64,000 bases of DNA. Source: Synchiropus splendidus (Eukaryota; Chordata; Actinopteri; Syngnathiformes; Callionymidae). Below are positions 1 through 12,112 of the stretch, one piece after another; positions within the stretch are counted from its first letter, which is position 1, and each line of letters starts with the position of its first letter. The translations under genes and the position numbers were made by a program. Below the pieces are notes generated by a model. The model was given only the letters and a program-made list of their open reading frames with translations, was not told the DNA's origin and made no database searches. Where the stretch lies: NCBI RefSeq assembly GCF_027744825.2, contig NC_071342.1, forward strand, positions 21,730,501-21,794,500. The letters run 5' to 3'.

Positions 1-1360
1 CTCTCTCACAGAGGCAGTCTACAGTCGCTGGACGAGCTCAGAAATTCAGAACAGGACGGTTTGATTTAAACAAGAGCGGACAGAGGGAGAAACAGAACCG
101 GGTCGGAACATTCATCTTAACCTGCGCGGAGCACCAGCGGGTGAGGTGGGGTTCACACAACTTCCCTCACCCAGCCAAGTCGCACTGCCAGCCACAAAAA
201 TGTTCAACAAACCATTTTTAAGAAAGCAAATGATGTCTAATAGTCCTGGCTGCAGAAGCCAGTCATCTGGTGCAGCAGCAAAACTCCCACAAATCATCAT
301 GCACAGTGTCAGTTTGAGGGGAGAGGAGTGGAACTGTGGGCCTCCAGTGCCCCCGGTGGAGATCGTGGACTGTGTGTGTTCAGCAAACTCTCATGCGAGA
401 TTGTTCAACTCTAATGAAGAGCAGAAGCACAGCAGCTCACTAGTGAACCACCTACACTCTCGCACATGTGCAGCTTCCACGGGCATCGCTAAAAACAGGA
501 AACTGGATTTTATGAAACAATTTTTGGTCCTGGAAAAGTTATGGAAATGATTGTTTCTCTATAGTTAGAGACAGACTTCTAAAATCATAGTACAGACAGT
601 CCTGGTCCACTCGTGTGGAGGCCTTGTCCGCAGCTTGCAGGAGATCTTCAGCCTTTAACTTTTTCCAGCTGGCAAATTTTTTCCAAAATCCAGATTGAGA
701 TCAGATTTTATGTTATCAGGTCTGTGAAGTTGAAGTTTGTGAGGGGTGAATGGAGTGAAATATGTTAAACCAAAATAATTTTCAAACCGTTTCTTGAAGT
801 TATTTTTATTATTTGTTTTTATAAATGAAAAGAATATGAAGAAAGAAAATATTTTTGACAAAATGCACTGAGCAACAATCATATAATCATTAATGTCATT
901 GAAAATTCTGTTTAAAAATAAATAAATAAATAAACAAATCAAGACAACAGATAAAATTTGTAAATGGTGAAAATAATCGTGAATCTGTTTTCATCATCTT
1001 CATCTTTTTTATGTTATGTGATAATATAACTAACCTACATAACCTATATATAACCTTTCTATTTTTATTTTATCATTTTAAATTATCCATACTTAAGCTG
1101 TTTTTAATAGTGAAAAAAACAAGTTAAACTATTAGTTACAAAGTTGACGAAAATGTTTTAGACATTGCAAAAAACGACTGTAGCTTTTTCATTATTTCAT
1201 TTTCCATTTATCATTTATTATTCCTTTTTTTACTGTGGGAGAAAAGTTAAGGTCTTTATCTTGTTTTTGTGAGTACTTCTTTATTTTGCTGTTGATCTAT
1301 GATCTGGTTGGTAATTTATTTATTCCACTGCATGTTGCAGCACTTGCGTACAGAGCCGTG
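1..1360. other. No recognised gene; AT-rich from about 650
   Basis: A 134-codon open frame at 146-550 (+) has no recognisable domain and no clear splice context. From about 650 the DNA is AT-rich and low in complexity. It may be a 3' UTR or an intron of a gene outside the window, but nothing supports a firm call. Confidence 0.4.
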
Positions 1361-1570
1361 ACTCAGCCGATCTCTTGCCTCCAGCGCTGAACCGAACAAA
1401 CACCATCAGTCAGCGTCTCCCGCAGCTGAACTTTCCTCCGAACAGGACCGGACCTGCTCCACGCGAGGATTACGAACACAGGACTGGATTTGTCGCTGTT
1501 GAATAAGCTTGAACCATCGGCAAACAGAGCAAGCGGGTTTATTTTGGCTAGCACAGAACAGTCACGTCAC

Positions 1571-1600
1571 ATGACGGACGAGCTGAGCCAGGATCTTAAG
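1571..1600 (+). other. Possible first coding exon (MTDELSQDLK) of an unidentified gene
   Basis: ATG opens ten codons that end exactly at a donor-like gtaatt. The preceding 200 bp is richer in CpG than its surroundings and has a CRE-like CACGTCAC just upstream. No later exon in the window could be joined to it, and I do not recognise the peptide. The Kozak context is weak (C at -3). Confidence 0.2.
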
Positions 1601-2044
1601 GTAATTATACATCATAGCGATTGTGAGATTTGAAGTTTCCTTTGTGTTCTTAAGTGGCTGTGAGACTAATCCTCGGCCCTCGGGACTGAACCAGCTCAAG
1701 TTTCTGTCAAGGAGAGGTTTAAACCTTCATCCGAATTTTAGTGAAGAGACATAAACATAGATTGAAATCTTCTTCATCTGAAAAAATATTTTTTAGAATT
1801 TCCTCCTGTATTCTGTTTGGTGAGGAACTTTATGTTTTCTCCACTATAAAGAACGAAAATAGGCTTGTGTGGCCCTAACTAAAGTGTTCTTCTGAGATGG
1901 GATTATAGGTCCAGGCCTCCCTCACCTGACTACACCACTACTTTCCAATGAATGTTAGAAGATGCAGGTACCGTGGACAAAAGTGTGAGTCAAACTCAAG
2001 GCCTTGGCGCCAAATCTGTGGCCTCAACACGTGGAGCTCAGTAC

Positions 2045-2545
2045 TGATTTCTTCTTCTTCTTCTTCTTTCTCTTCCGGCCTTTCCCTTCAATGGTGGCCA
2101 CAGCAGATCATCTTCCTCCATCTCCCCCTGTCCTCTGCTTCCTCTTCTCTCAAACCTACAAATCTCATGTCCTCCTTCACCACCTCCATCCATCTCCTCT
2201 TTGACCTTCCTCTCCACCTTCTGCCTGGCAGTTCCAACCTCAACATCTTCATCTACCAATGTACTGGCTCTCTCTCCTCAGTACATGTCCAAACCATCTC
2301 CATCGAGCCTCTCTGACTTGGTCTCCTAAACACCTGAGCACATGTGCTGTCCCTCTGATCCTATCATCATCCTGCTCACTCCCAGAGAGAAGCTCAGCAT
2401 CTTCATCTCTGCTACCTCCAGCTCTGCCTCCTGTCTTTTCCTCAGTGCCACTGTTTCCAAACCATACAACATTGCTGGCCTCACCACCCTTTTGGACACT
2501 TTCCCTTTCATCCTTGCCGACACCCTTTTGTCACACATCACACCT
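2045..2545 (-). mobile_element. 3' fragment of an RTE-like non-LTR retrotransposon
   Basis: The minus strand encodes VRPAMLYGLETVALRKRQEAEL followed by EVAEMKMLSFSLGVSR (about 2380-2500). This is the block after the reverse-transcriptase domain in RTE-like LINEs of fish. The rest, down to 2045, keeps the Glu/Arg/Asp-rich tail in a decayed form with frame breaks. The 5' parts (endonuclease, catalytic RT) are absent, as in typical 5'-truncated copies. The clade is my judgement from the motif style. Confidence 0.65.
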
Positions 2546-3936
2546 GGCGCCCTTCGGTTGAGTTTGACACCCCTGGACTCGAGTCTGATCGATGTGCTGT
2601 CATCGAAGCCCCAGAATTTTTGTCAAATCTATCGCCACGTTTCTTCCGGCGCCGAGCCCTCCTCGCTAAAGTGCCTTGTCACAAGTTCTCAGGGGTCCGA
2701 TTGTGAAGCCCTTTGGGAAACCCAGAGTGCTCTCGTAAATCTGAGCGAGACCTGGATGGTTTTCTGGGGCAGGCCACTCCTGGGGTCATTACTCTCCGAG
2801 TGAGAGAGTCGGACTCAAGCCTTGGCCTCCAGGACCGGATCCATAAATCAGAGTGTTTGCTCTGCCAGGCCTGAGCACAATAAGTGTATATGTCTGCATG
2901 TCAGCGCGAGGCCTCGGGGCTTCGCTCCTCGCTGCTGCTCTCCCTGCTGCGACTTGCCCATCACTCAATCTGCGCGTTATAAGTGTCTGTGACACACAAA
3001 CACTGGCTCACTGGGGTCACCTCTGACCCGCCCTGATTGGTGGAGATAAACATCTGAATCCTGCAGCCATTAGAAGTCCTGTTGTCAACAACATGTCTGG
3101 AGCTGAACCAGAGCTGGCCCGATAACACGCAGACTACTGAGCCTGACATCAGAGCCTTAGATAATGTAGTGACCTGAATCCGCCAACAGGGGGCGGGGGT
3201 CGCAGTGATGAGTTGAAGGTGAGGCGGCGGTCAGAGGTTTACGAGCAGGGCTTTAAATTCCTACTTTCTCCTCACACCTCAGGTGACCCTTTCATGTTGT
3301 CGTGTTGCTGCTCATTTCCAGCCAACAAACTCGTCATTTCACCTCCATGTGTTTGGCTGTTCACACGGGATTTCAATATCACGTTGCACCAAGCTGGAAT
3401 CAAACCTTCGACCTTCTTGGGGGGGAAAAGATCTGATCACATTCATCTCCCATAAATCCTTCTCACGTGTTTTGGCCTCTGGACGACCATCTTTTAGTCA
3501 TAACAACCTTAGCAACTACCGGTGTACCAACACGCAACAAGTTGGTTGGTTTATCGAGTTTATCTATAGGATATATTTTTGGGTTTATATATTTTCTCTA
3601 CAGGCTCCGCCCATTTTTTCTCCATTGGTTCACCAAACCAAGTGAGATGATCAGCGCCGATGCAAGAGGTTGCAAAAACGTTGGAGCTGGCATTTCCAAA
3701 ACGTTCGCCAACACTGGATACGCAGGAAACAAAACACAGCACGGCAGCCACTGACACGCTGTCTTTACACGTGAGGTCATCAAATGTCGGGACGTCCATT
3801 ACTTCACTTGGTCGTCGGAGGGCGCTTCACGGTGGAGGGCGCTCAGAACCAAGTGCTAGTGTTAAGTGCTAGTGTTAGGGGGAGAAATGGGACACAGCCT
3901 AAGCCTCATATTTGAGGATTAAACCTTTAAAATAGC

Positions 3937-4030
3937 TGGTTAAGGTTAGCCATGTGTTTTGGAAGGTTAGATCCAGGGGGAGAAGCTGGGGAAAGGGTTA
4001 TGGCTATGAGAAACCCCCAAGGATATAAAC
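3937..4030 (+). repeat. Dispersed repeat family A, copy 1
   Basis: GAAGCTGGGGAAAGGGTTATGG and its flanks match copies near 19.25 kb (+) and 62.5 kb (-). The shared core is a TTTTGGA(A/T)GGTTAG block, then GGCTGGGGAAAGGG, then ATGAGAAAC. Confidence 0.55.
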
Positions 4031-4984
4031 GTCTGTGAGAACGTCTGTGTGTACGTGTGTACGTGTGTGTTGGAGCCATTGTAAGTGATGAGTGCTGTAT
4101 AGTGGCGCTGGTGCTGTATGGAGCCGTATAGAGCTGAAGTTTTGAACATCTTTTCATGGAAACATGTTGGAAGTTTCTCAAAATTCTAGAAACATATGCT
4201 TTTGTAGAAAGCCACAATTGAAGGCCATAGACTTAACGTGACCAACAAATGCACTTGCTTTGACTTAAATGGTTTCAGCGGTGTTTTGATAAACCAGAGT
4301 ATTTCCGCAGGCGCAAACTCACGACTGTTAACACTCCGTTATTAGGCTGTTGTGTGTGAACGTCTGAGGCGGTTGCTGTGTTCCCTCTTGTCATGCACAC
4401 ACTTGTTTTTGAGAGCACAACCGACTCTACTGGTTCAACCGATGTGGGAGGCGTGATGGGGCCTGCGGCGGGCGTTACGAGGGTGACTCACCCTCAGCTG
4501 TGATTTGCTCAAATCAATCAAAACCTCAACAACAGAGCAGCGTCTGTGACCTTATAAAACAATGGGAGTAAACTTTATGACCTACTGGCAGGAGAACGTC
4601 GAACCAACTGGCAGTGCCCGCTAACTGCTGCTTCAGATTAGGACGCAATGATGTTTGGAACGGAGGTCGACTCCTCCTCCGGATACTTTTGATAGCTCTG
4701 ATGTCAGAAAGTGGTTTAATAAAAAAACAAAAAAAAAACAAAGGACAGTGACAGTGATGCTAAAGTAAGCAGCAGACTCAGTGATAGTTCCGAGAAACTG
4801 AGTCCTTTTTTGATGAGTCATGACTATGGATTGGTTGAAAACTACAATGATGAATCGATACAGAAGTACTGAAGGCTTTCAAAGTAACCGAGTCAATGTG
4901 AATGGGTTGTTGAGATTGGGTCTTAACCCTTATACATCAAACCAATGACATCACAGGAATTTCATTCAACTTGAAGCTCTCCAA

Positions 4985-5065
4985 ATGCTCTGTTCTTGCC
5001 TCCAGCTCCAACAACAGAGTCGATATCCTGGACGCTTGGAGGCCTGGAGAGAGAGGCAAAGCAAC
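4985..5065. repeat. Fragment related to the 16.6-kb inverted-repeat element
   Basis: A block reading CAGCTCCAACAACAGAGTCG, then ATATCCTGGA, parallels 16790-16820 within the larger element. Only this internal part is recognisable. Confidence 0.4.
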
Positions 5066-5331
5066 ATGTCTGTCAGCAGCCGAGTCACCTCAACACTCTG
5101 TCACTTAGGGGAATCAGTCAAAAAGAAGGTTGGGGAGAGATCAACTTTTTTCCCTTTTTTATATATACATAACTTTATAATAATAATAATAATAATTTTT
5201 AACCGTTTCTATGCATAACTTTATATCTTATATATATATACAGGTATATATAAATTTTATGTTGTGATGTAGCTGGTGAATATAGTTTTTTCACTTGGTT
5301 GCTTTCTCTTCATCTGCTTTCATTTTCCTCC

Positions 5332-5372
5332 CCTCTCTCTCTCTCTCACACACACACACAGACACACACACA
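5332..5372. repeat. Compound (CT)n(CA)n microsatellite
   Basis: A run of CT dinucleotides passes into CA dinucleotides with one interrupting G. It is simple-sequence DNA typical of fish genomes. Confidence 0.85.
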
Positions 5373-8316
5373 AGTCTTTCATGCCGCTGTGGCTGTGGCA
5401 CACTGGAAACACAACCCAAACAGAACTTCCCATGGCACCAGCGACTGTATTGTGGGACACAGCAGGAGTCGGTGCCAGGTCAGAGGAAACTCACGGAGGC
5501 ATCACAGTTTACAGCTGGGGGCGCAAAGACAAAAGACGGAGCTGTGTTGATACACACAGCGACCTCCGGACTGCTTCCTTGTTAGTTCCACGTCCTGGTC
5601 TGGAAGGTGCGCCCGACTGTTCTAGCCATGGTGTCAACCAGCAACAATTTCCCTGAGAGGCAGAATTCAAACATGGAAATTGATATTCATGTGGAGGGCT
5701 GTTTTCATTATTTGCCTTTCCACAGGGCTACTCCTACATTCTTGCGGCAAGTAAAGGAACTTTCTTACTCCCAACAATTCTTTCCAAATTGCCAAAAACT
5801 GTCCTCAAAATCCTACAAAACAGGGTCATCGCTAAGACAGGGAACTCACACGTAGCTCCCAAACTGGAAAAGAAACCCTTGCTGAACAAGAGAACAACAA
5901 GGAACCCCAAGAACATTGTGGACAGTGACAGCAACATAGCCTCTGTTCACTGGCTCGCTCTCCCCTCTCAGACCTACTGTTTGCCTCCATCTTTTCAACA
6001 AAGATTTTATTTCTCAGATTTATCCTTGAATGACGCCTCTCCTTGAGACGCTCAGCTATCTCTCAGCTGCCTCCTCATCTCCAGAGATCAGATCACGCTC
6101 TTGTCTATCGTGATGATCTGACACGGCACTGGATGAGCCGACAGAATGGGCCATTGTTTTTCAGCTTAAACGCTCTCACACACACCGTCGCGCTCTTGGG
6201 TATGTTTCAAAATAGATTGCAGTCTGTTTTGTTTTCCCCTCTCCCAAATTGAATTTTCCACCGCGCGCACACTCTGCACCGTGTGTTTAACTCCATCATC
6301 TGTGAGGTCACAGTCTGTTCGGCTGCGACATCCAGAGCGTTTGAAACATCTAATAACAGTAATCCGATTGATCCAAAACACAGCGAACCCCCTGTTACAC
6401 CTTATCTCCCGCATCGACCACAAACAGTGGCCTCGCGTCGTGCACCGAATCATCTCGCTCATTTATTAAAGCCGCCGTCGCCGTCCAAGTCCGGGTCTTT
6501 GCCGGAGACAGAGTTAGCGAAAGTGGGACGAAGGCGTAAAGATGATGTTGTGGTTTGGTCTGTTTACATCAGTAAGTGGAGTGAGGAGCAGATGGAACGT
6601 TGCAGAGGTGAATTCAGAACACTTGGACTCAATCGGGATCATTGCAACACTCGCTTCTGAAAGAATGTTTTCTTATGGCGAGATAATTATAGATTATTTC
6701 GTAGTTCAGAACGCTAGTATTAGAATGAACATTCCGGTCGGAACGACGTAACGCGCTCACCCTCTCACAGTGATAGGCCTTAAACGCTGGTGAAGAAATT
6801 TCAACCACAAATATTGAATCAGAAAGAGTTTCTAACTGAGGAAGCGCTTGACATGACTTCAAACCAAATCAATAAAACAGCTTCTACTGTTCTAAAAGCA
6901 TGTTGACTCAACAATCAGGAAGTTCCCCGGGATTGAAACCCTCCCGTTACGTACCCTAGATGTATCTGTCAAGCAACGTTACCATCAGTGATCGCATGTT
7001 TCCATGCATTCTTTACGTTGCTGTTCACCAATATGTCCACAGGGGGAGCAGCCCAGAGTCAAAAGTTTATAACAACGACAAACTACAAAACAAACATGGA
7101 CGACATGTTGATAATGTAGCTCTTACACAAAAGAGGAAAACGGAGGCAGTGGCCGTTCAATATATCAAGACTGGATGACAGAGAATTTCCGCCATTTCTT
7201 CCGTCTTCTTCGTGTCTCATTAGAGCTACGTACCGGGTGGTAAGAGCAACACTGCCCACCACAGTTTCCAGTGGCACTGCTCCCTTTGGTCTGTATCAAA
7301 AAGCATTGTATCCGGATCTGCATGTAACAGTGAGCATAATGGGCCTTTCAACATTCACTACTGTATGTAACAATCTTATATCATCCATAAAGCAGTTTCT
7401 GTGGAGTTGTAAACAAGCAAATTATTTAGAGTGAATTCAAGTTTAAGGCCATGTTGCACAACATGATACCATGAGACAAGCCTCGTATCTGAGCATGACG
7501 TATTGGAGCAACTTTTCCTTTTCAGCCGTCCCATGCAGTGTTAATGTAAGCTAGGTTTTGATATCAGCGATGAAATGTTGCACAACAGCCGGGTGTCCTC
7601 ATTGCCCCGTTGAGCACATAAACCTGTTCATATGCCAAAAATACATAGCTCTTATTAAAAATTGGTGAAGCAAGTTCAGAAAACACTGGACAAATGCCCT
7701 CATCTAACTGGTAGACAACGTTAGTTCGGCTGGATTCTCAGAACACTGGACTTTTTCTATGCTTCGCTCAAGCAAGCAATATGATGGAGGACACGGTCAT
7801 ATGAGGTGCTACCACTATACAGGAAATGAGATATCCCAGGTGAAAAGAGTGCCGACCCATGGGCTTAGCCCTAATCCCGATCTCCATCTTGGCATCGAGT
7901 ATTGCAAGAGAAGGCCAAACATTGCTTCAGTTAAACACCTAATGCGTCGTTCTGGGACACAAAAGTCCATTAGGATTGAGAATGTGTCGAGTTACCTAGC
8001 AACTTTAGCAGTAAACAATAGCATATTTTTGTCGTCACAGTCACTTGGAATTCATTTTAGTGATTTCCCAGTGATACAGATGCTATCGTTCCATCGAATG
8101 GCTGTTTTCTTTGTGCATATAATCCATTTATGTGGGCCAGTGGGCTCACACTCCTCCTGCGCCCATACATCGCACGGCAATGTCACATGACCATGGAAAA
8201 CTTCTCCTATCTTGCATGACTTTGAAAACAGTCTTCCAGTTTCTGCATGTTTTAACCGGGTGTCTCGTTGCTCAGATCACCCATCGAGGGAGACATTTTA
8301 GAACGAAATCCATCTA

Positions 8317-8944
8317 CAGTGGTACCTCGGTTCCCGACCACAATCCCGGCCGTTCGAGAAGCAATTTGTTCGAAATCTGAATCGATTTTTCCCATTACAA
8401 TGAATGGAAAAAGAAACAATGCGTTCCAAGCCTTACAATAGTCTTTTGTAGGAGTGAATGTAGAGCGTCTGCTACAGGTGGCTGTTCCTCTATGTGTGTG
8501 GCCGCTGCATGTGGGAGGGGTTGCCGAGTGAGTGACGTCTCTCCAGAAGTGAAGAGGTGCCCGGTGCGTGTCCAGCTCTGAATGTGCGCTTCTGTGCAGT
8601 TTGGCTGTGACAAAGTCATAAACCAAGTCACGCTCTGTCCCAGACTCGCCTCATCCCTGTCCCAGCTCCAGCCCACAACAGGACATCAAACCCTGGAGTG
8701 AGCGCTCCAGCACCTCCCCTGTGACACTCTACCACGGTCCAGTGTGGAGACAGGAAAGGTTTTACACCTCAATATGAAGAAGAAACAGTCAGTAAATGGA
8801 GCTAACATACAGAGGCTGCGTTATACATAATAACAAAGCACGTCGTGGGTCAGTTGATCGGTCCGCGCACGTTATGTTTTTTCCGGCTTTTTTTGGGGGC
8901 GTTCGAGTTCTGGATTTTTGTTCGAAAACTCTGAGGTACCACTG
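8317..8944. mobile_element. Non-autonomous Tc1/mariner-superfamily element with TA duplication
   Basis: The ends are inverted copies: CAGTGGTACCTCGG on the left and CTGAGGTACCACTG on the right, flanked by TA at 8315-8316 and 8945-8946. Further in, TTCGAGAAG/TTGTTCGAAA and GTTCGAGTTC/TTGTTCGAAAA also mirror each other. The TA target site and the CAG...GGTACCTCG ends suggest the pogo/Tigger branch. No transposase frame survives, so this is a 628-bp internally deleted copy. Confidence 0.7.
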
Positions 8945-10689
8945 TATTCTGAAAGATTTACTGAAATATATCCGTCTGTTTTGGGGTCTTTCTGCAGTAA
9001 AACCAACAAACAAAAATGAACACAGCCCCAATGAAAAAACAAAAGTGGAGAGTATGATAAAAGCCAACTGTAAAAAAAACTGGGTCACAAGCGCATAGAT
9101 TTGGAAATTCCGGTTTTGCGTCTTTATCTCTATATCAATCAATCAAACCACAAGTTTATTGACTGATGATGTCATCGCCCCGTCTCTCCGTCTCCTACAG
9201 GACTAAAGCGTTGACAAACGTGCTGTTTCACTGAGGTCGACGTCAAAACAAAACCCGGTCCAAGACGTTTTTCTTCTGCGAGCTGCAATGTTTCATCCAT
9301 CCAATGGTTACGAAACCAGCCCTGAAAAAAAAGCATTGGCTGAATTAGGGAAACTCAGTAAAATGATTAATAGGACTCAGTAAAAACCAGGGACTCTTGA
9401 TAGCACCGTCGTTAAAGCCGACCAGAACCATTAAAGCCTCTGCTGGCAGAGGAAATGAAGGCTCTGTGGTTCAAACACAAAACCCCACAGACGGTGTTTA
9501 ATTTTGCGTCGCCTCAGGAATTTAATTATGAAACTGCTTGTATCAGATCTCTTCGTCGGTATTGTGAGATTCCACAAGTTGCCGTAGCAGCCGAGCCCCT
9601 GCTGATGGACGGAGCACATTCCAGAGCGACGGGCCGCTTTCCAGGAGAACCGCTCTGATCAGCGGCTACAAGGGCGACGAGAGATGAACAGATTGGGGGA
9701 GATGAGGGCCTCGAACACACACCTGAGATCGGATCATCGCCCCGCTCCGACCTGCACACGCAGATTAGAGGCTTTTATCACATGCACACGACTCTACAGA
9801 CACACTCGCACACACACACACGGCCCACTGAGATAACAACTCTGGATTCTGAAAATTCAAATCTCCAAAGTGAATAAAGCTGCAGCTCACAGCAGATCCG
9901 AACCAGACTTGTAGTGTCTGCGAATCATTCATGAGGCGGCTGTGGTGGCAGAGGTCGGGTCGGGACAGAAGACTTTTGTCATGAGGAGAAAATATCTTGG
10001 TTTCTTACGTAAACATTTAAAGGCAAAAGCAAAGAAAAAAAGGTTGTTGGTGTAATGGAGATGAGTGGTTTGGAATGTTATGAGGGAGAAGTGTGTGGGC
10101 AGCTCTCTCTGGCATGTGATGCTCCTCATGACGGACCTCCGCGTGGATGGATGTCAGTGGCGGATGTTTTTGTGATAGTTGTCCCAAGCCAGGTTCAACT
10201 TAGCGTGTTAGCAGCGAAGGAACTACATGGAAGGCTCACTAAAAAATTACATGAATGGTTGCAGAGAAAGGCAAGAATTGGTGACTGCAGGTGCGAAAAA
10301 CTGTAGCTACTGACACTTGCTTGTTATTTTACCAGGCTATTTGCAGAAACAAGTTGCAGAAAATGTATTTGTTTCAAATGTGTCCAGAAAGGGGCGGGCA
10401 ATATGGTAAAATATATCATGATTATTATTTTTTAGCTTACTTTAAATAACTGTTTCGATTTTATCACTTCTCTTTTGCATGATTTTATTGTAGTTTTGAG
10501 TTTCCAGTCAAATCCTTAGCTTCTTTGCCTGAACTTGCCTCATAAAAACAATGATTTTTTCTCTCATCACATTTTGGAGCACATTTATTTTGCTGCGCAT
10601 TTAGTTTTTCGCCAACGTTTAAACCACAAAGCAAACTTTGACAGTCCATGAGTATCAATAAAGTGTTGAAGTGAGACGTCAGGTTAGCC

Positions 10690-10716
10690 GTTAGCTCTGT
10701 TAGCTCTGTTAGCTCT
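10690..10716 (+). repeat. Minisatellite, 9-bp unit GTTAGCTCT, three copies
   Basis: Three perfect tandem copies of GTTAGCTCT, preceded by an imperfect GTTAGCC unit. Confidence 0.85.
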
Positions 10717-11400
10717 GCGGTGCAGACAGTCTTCGGCGAGAAAAGTTAGCCTGACCATTTCTGTAGAGTGGACAGGGTCACAGCTAAACACTGAAAGGTA
10801 GAACAGGGTTATTGTGAAGGAGCTTCTCTTTCACTGCTACTCGGACCTCATACAGCAGCCATCTTCCCCCTGCCAGCGCTCTTCTCTTCCCTTCATGTTG
10901 GTGCATTACTTGTCACCTACCGCGCTAAGAACCAGAGGTTGTGAGTCGCAGCTGTCATGATGAAAGCTATCCTAATCGATAACACATTATCTGATCAATT
11001 CTACATCTACCTGGTTTGAGGGCTTGAACACCTTCCCTTCTTCATTCAGTTCATATCCTCATTAACTTTAATGACTCTCCATCTTTAGTGGGGCCTCCAG
11101 CAGGTTCAAGCCCTCTGCTGTCCCAGGTAACCTGAGTCTATGTCCACACACACAACCTGACCACCTGAAGCACTTTGAGATGTCAAGCCTCCCCAATGCC
11201 TCCCCCCCATCTCTTGTTCCCCCTCCACCCAAACCCATTAAAAGTCAGCTCCTGGAGGAAACACCCACTTCCTTCACATTCCTGAAGGATTTTCCGAACA
11301 GAGAATAGTAAACAAACCTGTGAACAAAGAGCCCGAGGGGAGGGGCCACTCCACTAGTTAATGTTATTTCCTCGGTGTAGTAAATCAAACTAAAAAGTGA

Positions 11401-11436
11401 GGCGGGGGAGGCGGGGGAGGCGGGGGAGGCGGGGGC
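11401..11436 (+). repeat. G-rich minisatellite, 9-bp unit GGCGGGGGA, four copies
   Basis: Three perfect units and a fourth that diverges at its last base give four runs of five G separated by AGGC. This fits the G-quadruplex pattern on the plus strand. Confidence 0.85.
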
Positions 11437-12034
11437 TTCTTTTGTGAAGTGGTTAAGGTGTTTACCACAGGAGGCATGTGAAGGAACCTTGCCAAAAAAA
11501 GGAGAGAAACTTTCCATCGGTAAAATACAGACAGGACCAGCCCTTCTACGAGTTCCTTATAGTCCTAAACCCTGAGAAGCTCAATTTACTGTCCCAGTAT
11601 TATCACTCAACTGCTCAAGGGAAACTGTTTTCACTGGTTTCATGATAGATGCCGGGCAGTAAAGGGTTTAACATCATTAAAAAACAACTTCTCAAACTCC
11701 CAGAACACTGAGGTGTGCAGCTGGGAGCTGCAGGAAAATGGTGCTGGGGAATGGGAGCGCAGGGCAGCGGTCCAGGACTCGCGATGCGATAAGTCACGTC
11801 TTCATTAGGCTGATAAACACCTGATTTTATAGACAGACAGATTTGCTTAAATGAATAATGCTGCGCTCTACAGTAACTGTTTTCACTGCTGTGATGTGGC
11901 TGCAGCGCAGCTGTCTGCATGAGGAGGTCTGCAAGGAGGAAAGACGCAGCTTGATTTTCCCCAAGTTCTTGAAGATCTATTCATTGATCTGGATCTGGAC
12001 TTCACTGACTAAACCCGTCAGTAATCTCTCTCAC

Positions 12035-12112
12035 TGTGTTCAACGTGTTGTGAGAGCAGCGTGGACCAATCCAGACGCTCCGTATTACGCAGTTTGTTTC
12101 TGCTATTTCATC
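12035..12112 (+). repeat. Fragment related to the 16.6-kb inverted-repeat element
   Basis: TGAGAGCAGCGT, then ATTACGCAG(T/C)TTGTTTC and CTATTTC, match 17022-17060 inside the larger element. A short insertion lies between the two halves here. Confidence 0.45.

Larger units (their letters stand above)
2546..8314. other. Intergenic DNA with no recognised gene
   Basis: Open frames here are short and lack domains or splice logic. The block holds a hAT-like end motif (GAGTTTGACACCCCTG at about 2566-2580), one copy of the GGGGAC-type dispersed repeat (3937-4030), a fragment related to the 16.6-kb element (4985-5065) and a CT/CA microsatellite. Confidence 0.5.

Noticed and set aside
146..550. 134-codon open frame at the left end
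   Set aside because: No recognisable domain, no splice context, and composition like non-coding DNA. It could be part of a gene to the left but nothing supports that.
1985..2580. The idea that the RTE fragment lies nested in a hAT element
   Set aside because: TCAAACTCAAGGCC at 1990 and GAGTTTGACACCCCTG at 2566 look like opposite ends, but the left end is too degraded and no target duplication is visible.
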